Positions 9,792 through 18,718 of a stretch of DNA of 64,000 bases are shown one piece after another. Made by a program: the position numbers and the translations under genes. Positions within the stretch are counted from its first letter, which is position 1, and each line of letters opens with the position of its first letter. The stretch is from Paraburkholderia phenazinium (GTDB lineage: Bacteria; Pseudomonadota; Gammaproteobacteria; Burkholderiales; Burkholderiaceae), in NCBI RefSeq assembly GCF_900141745.1, contig NZ_FSRM01000002.1:2480001-2544000 (forward strand), written 5' to 3'. The notes below the pieces were generated by a model. The model was given only the letters and a program-made list of their open reading frames with translations. It had not been told where the DNA came from and did not search any database.

Positions 9792-11309
9792 CTACTGTGT
9801 GCCATTGCGCAGAAAATCGTGCTGCGCAGTCGCTTCTATGCGATTGCGGCCAAGCTGCTTGGCCCGGTAGAGCGCCTGATCGGCGGCCTCGATGATTTCA
9901 GCGGTGCCGGCATGTGCCGATTCGAACACCGCAATGCCGACGCTGACGGTGACAAAGAGCCCCGTGGAGGTCTCGTTGCGGATCTTCAGTGCGCGGATTG
10001 CGTCCTGCATCGTTAGGGCTACCAGGCGTGCGCCGGCTTCATCGGTTGAGGGCAGAATGGCCGCAAACTCCTCGCCGCCGTAGCGCGCGAGCAGATCGCC
10101 GCTGCGCGGCAACGCCGACTGCAGCGCGAGCGCGACGGATACGAGACACCTGTCTCCCGCAGGATGACCATAGCGGTCGTTGAGCATCTTGAAGTAGTCG
10201 ATATCGATCAGCAGCAGCGCGAGCGGATGCCGGTTGCGCACGGCGCGATTCCACTCGAGCGTCAGCGCGTCGTCGAAACGCCGGCGATTGGCGGTATTGG
10301 TCAGCGCATCGGTGAGCGCCATCTGTTCGAGCCGGTCGCGTGCCTCGTGCAGCTCGCGTTGCACGCGGATATACCGGGCCTGCAGCGTAGTCGAGCGCGT
10401 GGCATAGACCACGAGAGCCGTGAAAATCCCCACCGTTCCTGCATAAAAATGCTCGTGTATCAGTGAGATGCTGAGCGCGAGCAGGGCCACCGTATAGAAG
10501 ATCGGGCTGACGTTCTCGATGAACAGCGCGAGTGCCTGCTTGTGCTTCACCTCCTCGAGCAGCGGGCGCGACGGCCGCGACGCCACCGCTGCCACGGCGA
10601 GGAACAGGAACGGCAGATCGACGAGGATGTCCATCGGCGCGTGCCCATCGGTCGAGGCGGCCCAGTTGTTATAGACGTAGGCCGCGACGGCGTAGATCCA
10701 CAGGAAGCAGAACAGCAGCGCATAGAATCTGCGCTCCTGTCCACGCGGCTGGGCAAGCAGACGCAGGCTCGCGGCGATCGCGAGAATGACGTTCTCGGCG
10801 TTGTAGGTCAGAACCAGGGTTGTAGCCGAGACTGGCTCGAGCGGGGCGTCGGAAAACGGCACCACGGAGAAAATGCTCACGTACAGGAGAAAGCCGGTCA
10901 GCAGCGCCTGGGCCGCGTCCATCCAGATGAAGAAGGGGATGCGTTGCTTGTCCGATACCGACGAAACGGCGAGCAGAACCGGTACGCCATACAGGAAGAA
11001 CGAGAAATCGGAGAACCACGCGGCGCTTTGCGGAATGTGCTGGAAAATATCTTCCCAGGCACTCAGGAAGATGCCGCACGTCCACAAAAACATCCCGGCG
11101 CTCAGCAGAATCCAGGGCGAACGCGACGCGGGAAGCTCGGTCGCGGCCCGCCAGCAGCAACTGGCGCAGGCAAGCGAGGGCGCCAGCACCATGAACGGGT
11201 AGGTGACGACCGTTGCCTGCGCACGAAACGCCAGTAGACATATGACGTGCAGGCACACGAGCGAAACGGCGATCAGCGCGAGGTATGTCAGCTTCGGCGG
11301 ACGGCGCAC
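9792..11309 (-). CDS. Membrane-bound diguanylate cyclase (GGDEF)
   Basis: Makes cyclic di-GMP from two GTP. 505 residues: an N-terminal half with eight to ten membrane helices in a MASE-like arrangement (residues 1-310) and a C-terminal GGDEF domain (about 335-495). The active-site motif reads RYGGEEF, an active variant, and the flanking LTDALTNTANRRRFD and DIDYFKMLNDRYGHPAGD segments are intact. I see no RxxD inhibitory site at the usual five residues before GGEEF (LPRSGDLLARYGGEEF has RSGD further upstream), so product inhibition is uncertain. It stands alone, convergent with the nickel permease and divergent from the DUF899 gene. Confidence 0.92.
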   Translation of the reverse strand: MRRPPKLTYLALIAVSLVCLHVICLLAFRAQATVVTYPFMVLAPSLACASCCWRAATELPASRSPWILLSAGMFLWTCGIFLSAWEDIFQHIPQSAAWFSDFSFFLYGVPVLLAVSSVSDKQRIPFFIWMDAAQALLTGFLLYVSIFSVVPFSDAPLEPVSATTLVLTYNAENVILAIAASLRLLAQPRGQERRFYALLFCFLWIYAVAAYVYNNWAASTDGHAPMDILVDLPFLFLAVAAVASRPSRPLLEEVKHKQALALFIENVSPIFYTVALLALSISLIHEHFYAGTVGIFTALVVYATRSTTLQARYIRVQRELHEARDRLEQMALTDALTNTANRRRFDDALTLEWNRAVRNRHPLALLLIDIDYFKMLNDRYGHPAGDRCLVSVALALQSALPRSGDLLARYGGEEFAAILPSTDEAGARLVALTMQDAIRALKIRNETSTGLFVTVSVGIAVFESAHAGTAEIIEAADQALYRAKQLGRNRIEATAQHDFLRNGTQ

Positions 11310-11615
11310 GGTTTGACCCCGGAGTCAGTTTTCAGTCTGCGGCCGGCATGGCGAAAACCTTGTCCCCCACCATTGCCGACCGTTGCGGTGCATTTTTTAG
11401 ATTATATGGACAATATCCCTGCGCGTAGCAGCCGGCAACCCGTAATGCGCGATTACGTTGCGGCGCCAGGGGTTTGTGAGGTGACGCTGTCGATTCTTCG
11501 ATCTCCCGTTCGTCGTGAAGGTAGGGCGGTATCGACGGTCATGCGGCAAAGCCAGGCCGCGCATCAGACCGTTTTTTGCGCCCTTATTTCCTCGAAACCA
11601 GGCAGGAGGTAACGG
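11310..11615. other. Intergenic region between divergent genes
   Basis: About 306 bp between the cyclase start (minus) and the DUF899 start (plus). It holds a local A/T-rich stretch near 11393-11415 that could be promoter DNA, and a strong Shine-Dalgarno sequence (AGGAGG) just before 11616. No convincing small gene is seen. Confidence 0.4.
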
Positions 11616-12422
11616 ATGATTTACACGGATGGATTTGCCCAAGGCCTGAAGCCGGCCCGGGTGCTGGCGCAGTCGCCGCGGCGATTCCCGGGCGAAGACG
11701 CGCGCTATCGCGAGGCCCGCAATGCGCTGCTGGCGGAAGAAATCGAACTGCGTCGCCATATCGAGCGGGTGGCCGCCCTGCGTCGCGCGCTGCCGACAGG
11801 CGGGAAGGTGCCACAGGAGTACCGCTTCGACGGCGAACACGGGCCGGCGACGCTCGCGGAGATGTTCGGTACCCACGATACCCTGATCGTCTACAACTGG
11901 ATGTACGGTCCGAAGACTGCACGCTCATGTCCGATGTGCACGTCGTGTCTGAGCGCCCTCGACGGCCAGATGCCCGATATTCTGCAACGGGTGGCGTTCG
12001 CGGTGGTTGCGCGATCACCTATCGAGCGGTTGGTAGCGTTCAAAAACGAGCGGGGTTGGCGCCACCTGAGGCTGTATTCGTCGGGCGGCAACAGCTTCAA
12101 TCGCGATTACGCCAATGAGGACCCGGACGGCGACGACACCCCGGCGTTCAACGTCTTCACGCGCACCGGTGGCGTGCTGCGGCATTTCTGGGGCGAGGAG
12201 ATGGGACCGCAGACCGCCGATCCCGGTCAGGATCCGCGCGGCGCCCCCGATATCATGCCGCTTTGGACCTTGCTCGACATGACGCCGGCTGGCCGTGGCA
12301 AGGACTGGTATCCGAAGCTGGAGTACGACGCGCCGGCGGCGGTCGCCGGCCGCGCTGGATCGTGCTGTCATGACGACACGAACCCGGCCACCGATGGCGG
12401 CACCCATGCCGAGCCGACGTGA
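11616..12422 (+). CDS. DUF899 family thioredoxin-like protein
   Basis: Cytosolic protein of 268 residues in the DUF899 family, which has a thioredoxin-like fold. The start is clear: AGGAGGTAACGG precedes the ATG. The hallmark segments are visible: LRRALPTGGKVPQEYRF, TLIVYNWMYGP, a Cys-rich loop CPMCTSC where the redox motif would be, the FNVFTRTGGVLRHFW segment and PLWTLLDMTPAGR near the end. The CPMC pair is placed like a CXXC redox motif, but the substrate of this family is not known. About the last 30 residues are low-complexity Ala/Gly/Asp. No operon partner; the methionine sulfoxide reductase gene 99 bp downstream may be a loose redox neighbour. Confidence 0.85.
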   Translation: MIYTDGFAQGLKPARVLAQSPRRFPGEDARYREARNALLAEEIELRRHIERVAALRRALPTGGKVPQEYRFDGEHGPATLAEMFGTHDTLIVYNWMYGPKTARSCPMCTSCLSALDGQMPDILQRVAFAVVARSPIERLVAFKNERGWRHLRLYSSGGNSFNRDYANEDPDGDDTPAFNVFTRTGGVLRHFWGEEMGPQTADPGQDPRGAPDIMPLWTLLDMTPAGRGKDWYPKLEYDAPAAVAGRAGSCCHDDTNPATDGGTHAEPT

Positions 12423-12452
12423 CGGGCGTAAGATACGCGTTCGCATAACGCA

Positions 12453-12499
12453 GGAGCGGCCTGGCCGGCGCGCAAGGCCGGTGGCCGCTCCGCTTCTTT
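12453..12499 (+). terminator. Hairpin with short T-rich tail after the DUF899 gene
   Basis: GGAGCGGCC (12453-12461) pairs perfectly with GGCCGCTCC (12483-12491); the GC-rich 21-base loop can fold further. GCTTCTTTGG follows, a weak T tract. It lies between the DUF899 stop and the next gene, so a terminator is the simplest reading. Confidence 0.45.
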
Positions 12500-12521
12500 G
12501 GTATCCGCAACGGACGGCATC

Positions 12522-13031
12522 ATGTTTCAGGTTTCTACCGCTTCAACCGAACTTTCCAGGGCTGCCCAGTATGAAGAGCTGATCGCCCAGGCGCGCTCGC
12601 TGCTCGCTGACGAGACCGATCGTATCGCCAACGCGGCGAATTTCTCGTCGCTCGTGTTCAACTCGCTCGAAGGCTTGAACTGGGCGGGATTTTATTTCTT
12701 CGACGGCGTCGAACTGGTGGTCGGGCCGTTTCAGGGCAAGCCGGCCTGTGTGCGTATCGCGCTCGGCAAGGGCGTGTGCGGGACTGCGGCGCAGACCCGT
12801 GCGACCCAGGTCGTGCGTGACGTTCATGAGTTTCCCGGGCATATCGCCTGCGATTCGGCATCGCAGTCGGAAATCGTCGTACCGCTGATTGCCGCCGACG
12901 GCTCGTTGATCGGCGTCTGGGACGTCGACAGTCCGCTGATTGCGCGCTTCGACGACGAGGACGCTAGGGGAATGGAGGCGTTGTGCCGGGTGTTCGTCGA
13001 ACTCGCGTGGGGGCGTGCCGCGGCAAAGTAG
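12522..13031 (+). CDS. msrC: Free methionine-R-sulfoxide reductase (GAF domain)
   Basis: Reduces free methionine-R-sulfoxide using a single GAF domain, a cytosolic repair activity fed by thioredoxin. I use the ATG at 12522 (protein of 169 residues); a TTG at 12498 is in frame but less likely. The three Cys of the family are at 76, 86 and 110, with spacings of 10 and 24, as in the E. coli enzyme (84/94/118). The surrounding motifs LNWAGFYF, VGPFQGKPACVRI, GKGVCGTAA and HIACDSASQSEIVVP are intact. This close match makes the call firm. Confidence 0.92.
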   Translation: MFQVSTASTELSRAAQYEELIAQARSLLADETDRIANAANFSSLVFNSLEGLNWAGFYFFDGVELVVGPFQGKPACVRIALGKGVCGTAAQTRATQVVRDVHEFPGHIACDSASQSEIVVPLIAADGSLIGVWDVDSPLIARFDDEDARGMEALCRVFVELAWGRAAAK

Positions 13032-13188
13032 CGATGCACGCAGGCATCGTGATCCAGCGGGACGCCAGACAGAAGGTTTTATCGACGTCGCGCATTTTGC
13101 GTGGATCCGCCACGACAGCTTTGCCGATCGCGAGAATCCTTTTCATTCGAGTGCAAGGCTCGAACCGGTGCGCTGCGCTTGCGGTTGA

Positions 13189-13215
13189 GTTGCGGCTGAC
13201 CCTGCCAGCCGCAAC
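13189..13215. terminator. GC-rich hairpin between convergent genes
   Basis: GTTGCGGCTG (13189-13198) and CAGCCGCAAC (13206-13215) form a perfect 10-bp stem with a 7-base loop. It lies between the ends of the msrC-like gene (+) and the PRC-barrel gene (-), the place for a shared terminator, but has no T tract on either side. Confidence 0.4.
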
Positions 13216-13265
13216 AACCTCAGCTCAGGACTGCTGATAACAGATCACTGCGGTCTACTGCAGGG

Positions 13266-13691
13266 TCACTGCGCCTGAACCTTCTTGGGCTTGGGCGGTG
13301 TTTGCACCTTTGCGTACTGGAACTCAGGCGTTGCCTTCAGTGCGTCCTTGGTCGCGCCCGGCAGATACAGATTGCCGCCACGAATGTCGAGCGCGGCGAT
13401 GGGCACCGCGACGTCATGCGTGGCGACGCCGAGGAATCCGCCTGCTGCGAGGATAGCCGCCGAAACGGAGCCGTCCGGTGCCACGATCAGGTCTTTGACT
13501 GAGCCGATTTTTTCGTTCTGGTCGTTATAGACCGATTTGCCCAGCACGCTCTTCTTCACGCTCCAGCCTTGCAGAAGCGCCTGCGATTGCTCGACCGTGA
13601 CGCTCAGAGGCTGCGTGCCGGCGACCTGTGCGTGCGCGTCGATACATGCTGCGAGTGCCACTGCTACCAAAACTGCCTTGTGCAAAGCCAT
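13266..13691 (-). CDS. Exported PRC-barrel domain protein
   Basis: Small periplasmic protein of 141 residues. The ATG at 13691 is chosen because GGAG lies just upstream and a clean signal peptide begins there (MALHKAVLVAVALAACIDAHAQ, cleavage after AHA). The frame also runs upstream to 13772 without a good start. A PRC-barrel fold follows (about 45-120): GKSVYNDQNEKIGSVKDLIV and ILAAGGFLGVATHDVAVP, the usual pattern of beta strands. It ends in a Pro/Lys-rich tail. PRC-barrel proteins of this exported type are common in Burkholderiaceae; the role is unknown. Confidence 0.85.
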   Translation of the reverse strand: MALHKAVLVAVALAACIDAHAQVAGTQPLSVTVEQSQALLQGWSVKKSVLGKSVYNDQNEKIGSVKDLIVAPDGSVSAAILAAGGFLGVATHDVAVPIAALDIRGGNLYLPGATKDALKATPEFQYAKVQTPPKPKKVQAQ

Positions 13692-13920
13692 ATCGTTCAC
13701 TCCGTGGTTAGATTCGGTTTCGGGCACGTACTTCGTGCGCGCGGTTGCGACGCCGGCCAGGCTTCGCCGCAACCGCGGGTCGCGCGCTGCCGGCGTGGCA
13801 GGGCGCGCGGGGAACCATCATACCTTTCAACACGTACCACTGCACTTTAACTGTGCCCACCGGTGAGAAGCCCGTAGTCGCGCCAGCCTCGCGGTGCCAG
13901 GCCAACGGCAATCGCGAGCG

Positions 13921-14754
13921 CTACGTGGCATCTTCTTCTTCGCTGCCTGCCGAAGAGGGCGCTCGCGCGGAAATTCCGTCGTATGAATGGAAATAGCGGC
14001 TTGGCGTGGTGCCCATGGCGCGCTTGAACATCGCAATGAAAGCGCTCACGTTGTCGTAGCCGAGCTCGAGCGCCACGCTCGTGACTGGCGTCTGCGTGGC
14101 CAGCATTTCGAGTGCGCGCAAGAGGCGCGCTTGTTGCCGCCATTCGGCAAAGCTGAAGCCGGTCTCGTCGACAAAGCGGCGGCTCAAGGTACGCGGCGAC
14201 ATCGCCGCCCACGCGGCCCACTGTTCCAGCCGGCGGTTGTCCGCGAGGTCTTCGGTGAGCGCATGGGCGACGCGCTGCAAGCGGCTGTCGAGGGGCATCG
14301 GCAAGCCCAGACGCTCGCGCGGCAAGCTCTGGATTTCGTCGACGATCACGCCTGCCACGCGCAACTGCGCCGTATCGAGCACCGCCGCGCGCCAGCTCGC
14401 AGCACGCTTGACGGCTTCCCGCAGCAGCGCCGACATCCTGATCGTGCAGGGTTCGGCGGGCAGCTCCGCACACGCCGCTTCGTCGATATAGACGCTCCAG
14501 CCAGAATACGATCCGTGCGAGCGCAGCGAATGCGTCCGATGCGGTGGAATCCAGACCGCGTGCACGGCGGGCACGACCCACTGCTGGTTAGCGATCCCGA
14601 CCGACAGCAAGCCGTGCAACGCGCCGAGCAACTGGCCGCGGGCGTGCTGATGCGTGGGCGTGATGCGTGTTTCAGCACCGCTGCGTTCGACAGCGATCAG
14701 GAAAGGCCCGCTGGCGGATTCCGCCTCGTGCACGGAAATCAAAGGATCTGACAT
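13921..14754 (-). CDS. AraC-family transcriptional regulator
   Basis: Cytosolic transcription factor of 277 residues. The N-terminal half is a cupin-like sensing domain (ITPTHQHARGQLLGALHGLL ... VWIPPHRTHSLRSHG), the C-terminal hundred residues are two helix-turn-helix motifs: LEQWAAWAAMSPRTLSRRF, then the typical FSFAEWRQQARLLRALEML and SVALELGYDNVSAFIAMFKR. The end SRYF fits the AraC family consensus. It is divergent from the 83-residue gene at 14902 (147-bp gap), which is therefore a possible target, though nothing in the sequence proves this. Confidence 0.9.
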   Translation of the reverse strand: MSDPLISVHEAESASGPFLIAVERSGAETRITPTHQHARGQLLGALHGLLSVGIANQQWVVPAVHAVWIPPHRTHSLRSHGSYSGWSVYIDEAACAELPAEPCTIRMSALLREAVKRAASWRAAVLDTAQLRVAGVIVDEIQSLPRERLGLPMPLDSRLQRVAHALTEDLADNRRLEQWAAWAAMSPRTLSRRFVDETGFSFAEWRQQARLLRALEMLATQTPVTSVALELGYDNVSAFIAMFKRAMGTTPSRYFHSYDGISARAPSSAGSEEEDAT

Positions 14755-14901
14755 GGCCGGAACGACGTATTGAATGGCCTTTATACCGGAGACGTGCTGG
14801 ACTCGTCCATCTACAGTGGAATCTTTCCGGCGGCGTGGCTTGATGGGCGGATGCGTGGCCTACCTGCGGCCGGTTCAAATCACCAATGAAGGAAGCTAAA
14901 G

Positions 14902-15153
14902 ATGAAAGCACAAGATCTGTTACCCGACCATCTGAATCAGGGGGATATCAATGGGGTTGTGGTGCGCAAGGGAACCGTGGGTGCGTTTCTCGCCAACGCG
15001 AGAATCTGGACGGACCGCCGTTCGTCTGCGCAGGGAAGGGCTGACGCAGAGCGCGATATCGTCGACGCCCTGCCGGCACTGCGGGCTTTAGGGATCTTCG
15101 AGGTGCTGGAGATCCGCGATGTAGCGCTGCGGTCGATGGTCGAGGCGAACTGA
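14902..15153 (+). CDS. Small conserved-looking protein of unknown function (83 aa)
   Basis: I do not recognise a characterised family. The ATG has a good ribosome site (AAGGAAGCTAAAG). The protein of 83 residues is soluble, with no signal peptide or membrane segment, and a compact alpha/beta pattern: MKAQDLLPDHLNQGDINGVV, then VRKGTVGAFLANARIW and a helical C-terminal half. It lies 70 bp before the HD-domain gene on the same strand and could share its transcript, and it is divergent from the AraC regulator. Codon use looks like that of real genes here. Confidence 0.7.
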   Translation: MKAQDLLPDHLNQGDINGVVVRKGTVGAFLANARIWTDRRSSAQGRADAERDIVDALPALRALGIFEVLEIRDVALRSMVEAN

Positions 15154-15223
15154 ATAATCCGCGAGTCAGGGTGTCCCAGGCGATAATCGCCGGCTTACCC
15201 AACTGGCGATTGCCATCACCCTC

Positions 15224-15868
15224 ATGACGCACCCTGCATTTTTCCCCTTCCAGGATCTGGCCAACACCTTGCTGCCGCAAACGGGCGACACGGGCGGCGA
15301 CGGCTCGCATGACACCTCGCATTTGCAGCGTGTGTGGAAAAATGCGGCGGCGATTCAGGCGAAGGAAGGCGGCGATGCGCAAGTGCTGTTCGCCGCGACG
15401 CTGCTGCACGACTGTGTCCCGACCGAGAAAGACTCGCCGCTGCGCAGTCAGGCGTCGCGTCTTTCCGCCGACAAGGCCGCACATGTGCTGCTCGCGCTCG
15501 ACTGGCCACCCGCCAAGGTTGAAGCCGTCGCGCACGCCGTCGCTGCACACAGTTTTTCAGCTGGCGTTGCGCCGCTGACGGTTGAGGCGAAGACGCTGCA
15601 AGACGCGGATCGTTTGGATGCAATCGGCATGCTCGGCGTGGCGCGGTGTTTTTATGTCGCCGGCCGCATGGGCAGCGCGCTGTATGACCCGGTCGATCCG
15701 CATGCATCGGAGCGGCCTCTGGATGACCGAAGATTCGCGCTCGATCATTTCCGCGCGAAGCTTCTTAAACTCGCTTCGGGTTTCCAGACTGAAACGGGCG
15801 CCTGTTTGGCACAGCTCCGCCATGAACGCCTGCAGCGCTTTCTCGACGAATTCGCGGACGAAATCTGA
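15224..15868 (+). CDS. HD-domain phosphohydrolase
   Basis: Metal-dependent phosphohydrolase of the HD superfamily, 214 residues, cytosolic. The metal ligands are seen in order: His in SHDTSHLQRVW (about 29-33), the HD pair in LLHDCVPTEKD (about 62-63) and the Asp of LQDADRLDAIG (about 127). The DADRLDAIGMLGVAR segment is the family's strongest match and groups it with YedJ-like HD proteins. The substrate is unknown. It ends 114 bp before the convergent TonB receptor gene, with a strong hairpin between. Confidence 0.85.
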   Translation: MTHPAFFPFQDLANTLLPQTGDTGGDGSHDTSHLQRVWKNAAAIQAKEGGDAQVLFAATLLHDCVPTEKDSPLRSQASRLSADKAAHVLLALDWPPAKVEAVAHAVAAHSFSAGVAPLTVEAKTLQDADRLDAIGMLGVARCFYVAGRMGSALYDPVDPHASERPLDDRRFALDHFRAKLLKLASGFQTETGACLAQLRHERLQRFLDEFADEI

Positions 15869-15918
15869 GCGTTAGTGTGGGTAACCGCAAAAGAGATCAG
15901 GTGTCCTGCTCATACTAG

Positions 15919-15949
15919 CGCTCCGGTTCTCGCAAGGAGAGCCGGAGCG
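15919..15949. terminator. Strong 13-bp hairpin between convergent genes
   Basis: CGCTCCGGTTCTC (15919-15931) pairs with GAGAGCCGGAGCG (15937-15949), one G-T wobble, around a 5-base loop GCAAG. It sits between the stop codons of the HD gene (+) and the TonB receptor (-). It has no T tract on either strand, so a bidirectional, non-canonical terminator is the likeliest reading. Confidence 0.5.
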
Positions 15950-15982
15950 GTCTGAAGAGCTACTACTAGTCGCGCTACGTCC

Positions 15983-18718
15983 TTAGAACTTGTACGTTGC
16001 GCCAATCTGCGCGAATACGCCAAGGTAGTTATAAATCGACGTGTCGTAACCGCTCTGGTCCAGCGTGCCGTTCGCAAAGATCGGATCGTACGGAGGCGTG
16101 CGGTTGAAGATGTTGTCGACACCGCCGTAGAGCGTCCAGTGCTTGAAGCCCGTGTACTGCACCATCAGGTTGAACTGGCTATACGAGCCAACCTTGCCCG
16201 GAGCGGGGGCCGGCAAGAGATTCTGCGCGTACGGGCCCGTAAACTCCCACGTCAACTGAGCGTCCCACTTCTGGTAATTCCAGTCGATCGAGGTGTTGCC
16301 CTTCCAGCGCGGGAAGCTGCCGCCGAACGGTTGCGTGATGGTGTAGTTGTTGCCTGCACCATTGATCGGCGCCTGACCTGGGGTGCCGAGCTTGAAGCTG
16401 TTCACGTAAGCCCAGTCAGCCGCGAGAGTGAAGGTACCGACCTTCGTCGGCAGCGCCTGACGCAGCGTGCCTTCAAAGCCGTTCGTGTCGAGGTAGCCCA
16501 GGTTCTGATAGGGGATGACTTCGTACAGGAGGTTGCCGTTGGCGTCGGTAACAACCTGCGAAGGCGCACCCTGGCCGATCACGTTGTCGACGCGAATCTT
16601 GTACCAGTCGAGGCCGACGTCGGTGGTCCGCGTTGGCGACAGTTCGAAGCCGATGTTGAAGTTCTTCGTATGCTCAGGCGCCAGATTCGGATTGCCCTCT
16701 GTAATCGAGGTGTAGTTCTGGCCGGTCGCCTGATTCACCTGAAGCCCCAGCGTTTGCGATGCGCTGTTTTCAACGAACGTCGGTGCACGGAAGCCGCGGC
16801 TGTACGACGTATACATCGTCAGTGCCTGCACCGGTTGATAACGCAAGGCAAAGCGTGGCGAGAACGCGCCGCCGACATCGCTGTAGTGGTCGTAACGTCC
16901 CGACTGGCTGAACGTCAGGTTCTTCACGATCGGAATGTCGATCTGGTAGTACACGGCCGCCACGTTACGCTGGCCATCCACCGTCTGGAGGTCCGGACTG
17001 GTGACGATGCCCTGCTCATACTCGTAACCCGGCGTGAGGGTTTCGCTCTGGTGCGTAAACTGCGCACCGAAACCCACACCCACGTCGCCCGCAGGCAAAT
17101 GGAACAGGTTTGGCGTCGAAATCGTCGCGTCAACCGTATCGAGCTTCGAGATACCCAGATTGTTCGCGTTCTGGAACAGACCGTTCAGTCCGTTCGGCGT
17201 TGACGCGGGATTGCCGAAGTTGAACACGCCGTTCTGGTAGATGTTGGCCAGCGCGCTCGCGTTCAACTGGTTGCTATACGTGTTCGACACCGTGCTTTGC
17301 GAATGGCTGATCGACGTTGCCCAGTCCCAGTCACCGTACGGCAGGCTGAACGAACCCTTGATGCCTGTCGACGCGCGGTAATAGTTGGCATCCGTTGTTT
17401 CCGCTACAGCCCTCGGGAAAGCATACGTAAGCGGCGTGTCCACTCCAAACGGGTTATAGGGGTTGCTCGCCGGCACTGTGAAGTTGAATGGCGTGAGCAG
17501 CTTCGTCGCCGGATTCCAGATCAGCGTAGGGGCCTGCGGATTCCCGACAACCGGCACACCGTCATTCTGCGTGGTCTGGTTGTAGCTTTCCAGCAAGTCC
17601 GCGTACGCCGTCGTGGTGTCGTTGATCTTGAAGTCAGCGTGAATCTTGGCGTTGTAGCGCTCCATCATCGGCGCGATGGACGTGTCGTTCGCAGTGTTGA
17701 AACTGCAGACCGTACCTGCCGAGCCCGCGCTCAGCGAGTTGGTGGACGCCGGATGGGTTGTGCCGCCGCCGAGGCATCCGCCCACAGCCTGCGCGCTGCC
17801 ATCGGCCATGTTCCAGTATGACGGCGCGAGCAACGAATAACCGCCCGGCTGACCGGTGAAGTCCTGGTTACGCGTCGAGTCGCGGTCGGCCAGCGTGGAA
17901 CCGTTGTCCTTGTAAGCGCTCGCCGCTACGGTGACGTTGAAGCGGTCCGAATTCAGATCGCCAAAGCCAGCCAGCACGCCAAACTTGTACGTACCATTGC
18001 CCGCGCTGTTGCTCACCGAAGTGCCCAGGCTGCCGTCGAGTTGCAGGCCCTGAAAGTCGTGCTTCGTGATGATGTTGACCACGCCGGCGACGGCGTCCGA
18101 GCCGTATTGCGAAACGGCCCCGGTCTTCACGATTTCGATGCGGTCGATGTCGTTCAGCGGAAGCGAGTTCAGGTCGAAGAACGAGTCGACGCTGTTCGAA
18201 AAGAACGCAAACGGCGCGACACGCTGGCCGTCGAGCAGGACGAGGGTGTATTTTTCGCTGAGACCACGCAGGGCAATACCGGCGGCGCCCGCAGCGAAAT
18301 TCGAGGTTTGGCCTTCGCTCCAGCTATCGGCCGAGTTCGCCGACGTCTGCCGCAGGAAGTCGGAAACGGTCGTTGCCCCGCTGTCCTGGATGTCTTTCTG
18401 GGTAACCGTCTGAACCTGGTTGAAACCGACCTTGTCCGAACTGCGGATCAGCGAACCGGTCACCTGGAAGGTTTGCAGCTGCTTCACCTGGCCGCTGCCC
18501 GTGCCGGTGGTGCCTGACGTGCCGCTGGGTGCCGGCGCTGGCGTTGGTGTCGTGCCCGGCGTTGCATCGTTTTGTGCTGTTGTTATAGGTGTTGCGGGTG
18601 TTGCCCCCGTCGCAGCCGGCTGGCTTTGCGCAAACGCCGGAACGGCGATCGCAGCTGAGAATGCCAGCTCAGCCCAGATTATTCTTCTGATGGCGATTGC
18701 TAATGCCCTTTGTTTCAT
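15983..18718 (-). CDS. TonB-dependent outer-membrane receptor
   Basis: Outer-membrane beta-barrel of 911 residues that takes up a ligand with energy from TonB. The ATG at 18718 has GAGGGG five bases upstream; the ATG one codon before is too close to it. A signal peptide (ends PAFAQ) is followed by a long Ala/Thr/Pro/Gly-rich spacer (about 35-75). The plug domain has TVTQKDIQDSGATTVSDFLR, GIALRGLSEKYTLVLLDGQR and IEIVKTGAVSQYGSDAVAGV. The barrel ends with aromatic Phe (GATYKF), as barrel-assembly signals do. It resembles the large receptors with no siderophore-specific partner: no iron or vitamin genes are adjacent, so the substrate is open. Confidence 0.92.
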   Translation of the reverse strand: MKQRALAIAIRRIIWAELAFSAAIAVPAFAQSQPAATGATPATPITTAQNDATPGTTPTPAPAPSGTSGTTGTGSGQVKQLQTFQVTGSLIRSSDKVGFNQVQTVTQKDIQDSGATTVSDFLRQTSANSADSWSEGQTSNFAAGAAGIALRGLSEKYTLVLLDGQRVAPFAFFSNSVDSFFDLNSLPLNDIDRIEIVKTGAVSQYGSDAVAGVVNIITKHDFQGLQLDGSLGTSVSNSAGNGTYKFGVLAGFGDLNSDRFNVTVAASAYKDNGSTLADRDSTRNQDFTGQPGGYSLLAPSYWNMADGSAQAVGGCLGGGTTHPASTNSLSAGSAGTVCSFNTANDTSIAPMMERYNAKIHADFKINDTTTAYADLLESYNQTTQNDGVPVVGNPQAPTLIWNPATKLLTPFNFTVPASNPYNPFGVDTPLTYAFPRAVAETTDANYYRASTGIKGSFSLPYGDWDWATSISHSQSTVSNTYSNQLNASALANIYQNGVFNFGNPASTPNGLNGLFQNANNLGISKLDTVDATISTPNLFHLPAGDVGVGFGAQFTHQSETLTPGYEYEQGIVTSPDLQTVDGQRNVAAVYYQIDIPIVKNLTFSQSGRYDHYSDVGGAFSPRFALRYQPVQALTMYTSYSRGFRAPTFVENSASQTLGLQVNQATGQNYTSITEGNPNLAPEHTKNFNIGFELSPTRTTDVGLDWYKIRVDNVIGQGAPSQVVTDANGNLLYEVIPYQNLGYLDTNGFEGTLRQALPTKVGTFTLAADWAYVNSFKLGTPGQAPINGAGNNYTITQPFGGSFPRWKGNTSIDWNYQKWDAQLTWEFTGPYAQNLLPAPAPGKVGSYSQFNLMVQYTGFKHWTLYGGVDNIFNRTPPYDPIFANGTLDQSGYDTSIYNYLGVFAQIGATYKF

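Noticed and set aside
14865..14885. tRNA-like GGTTCAAATC sequence
   Set aside because: No cloverleaf can be formed around it; only the T-arm-like string matches.
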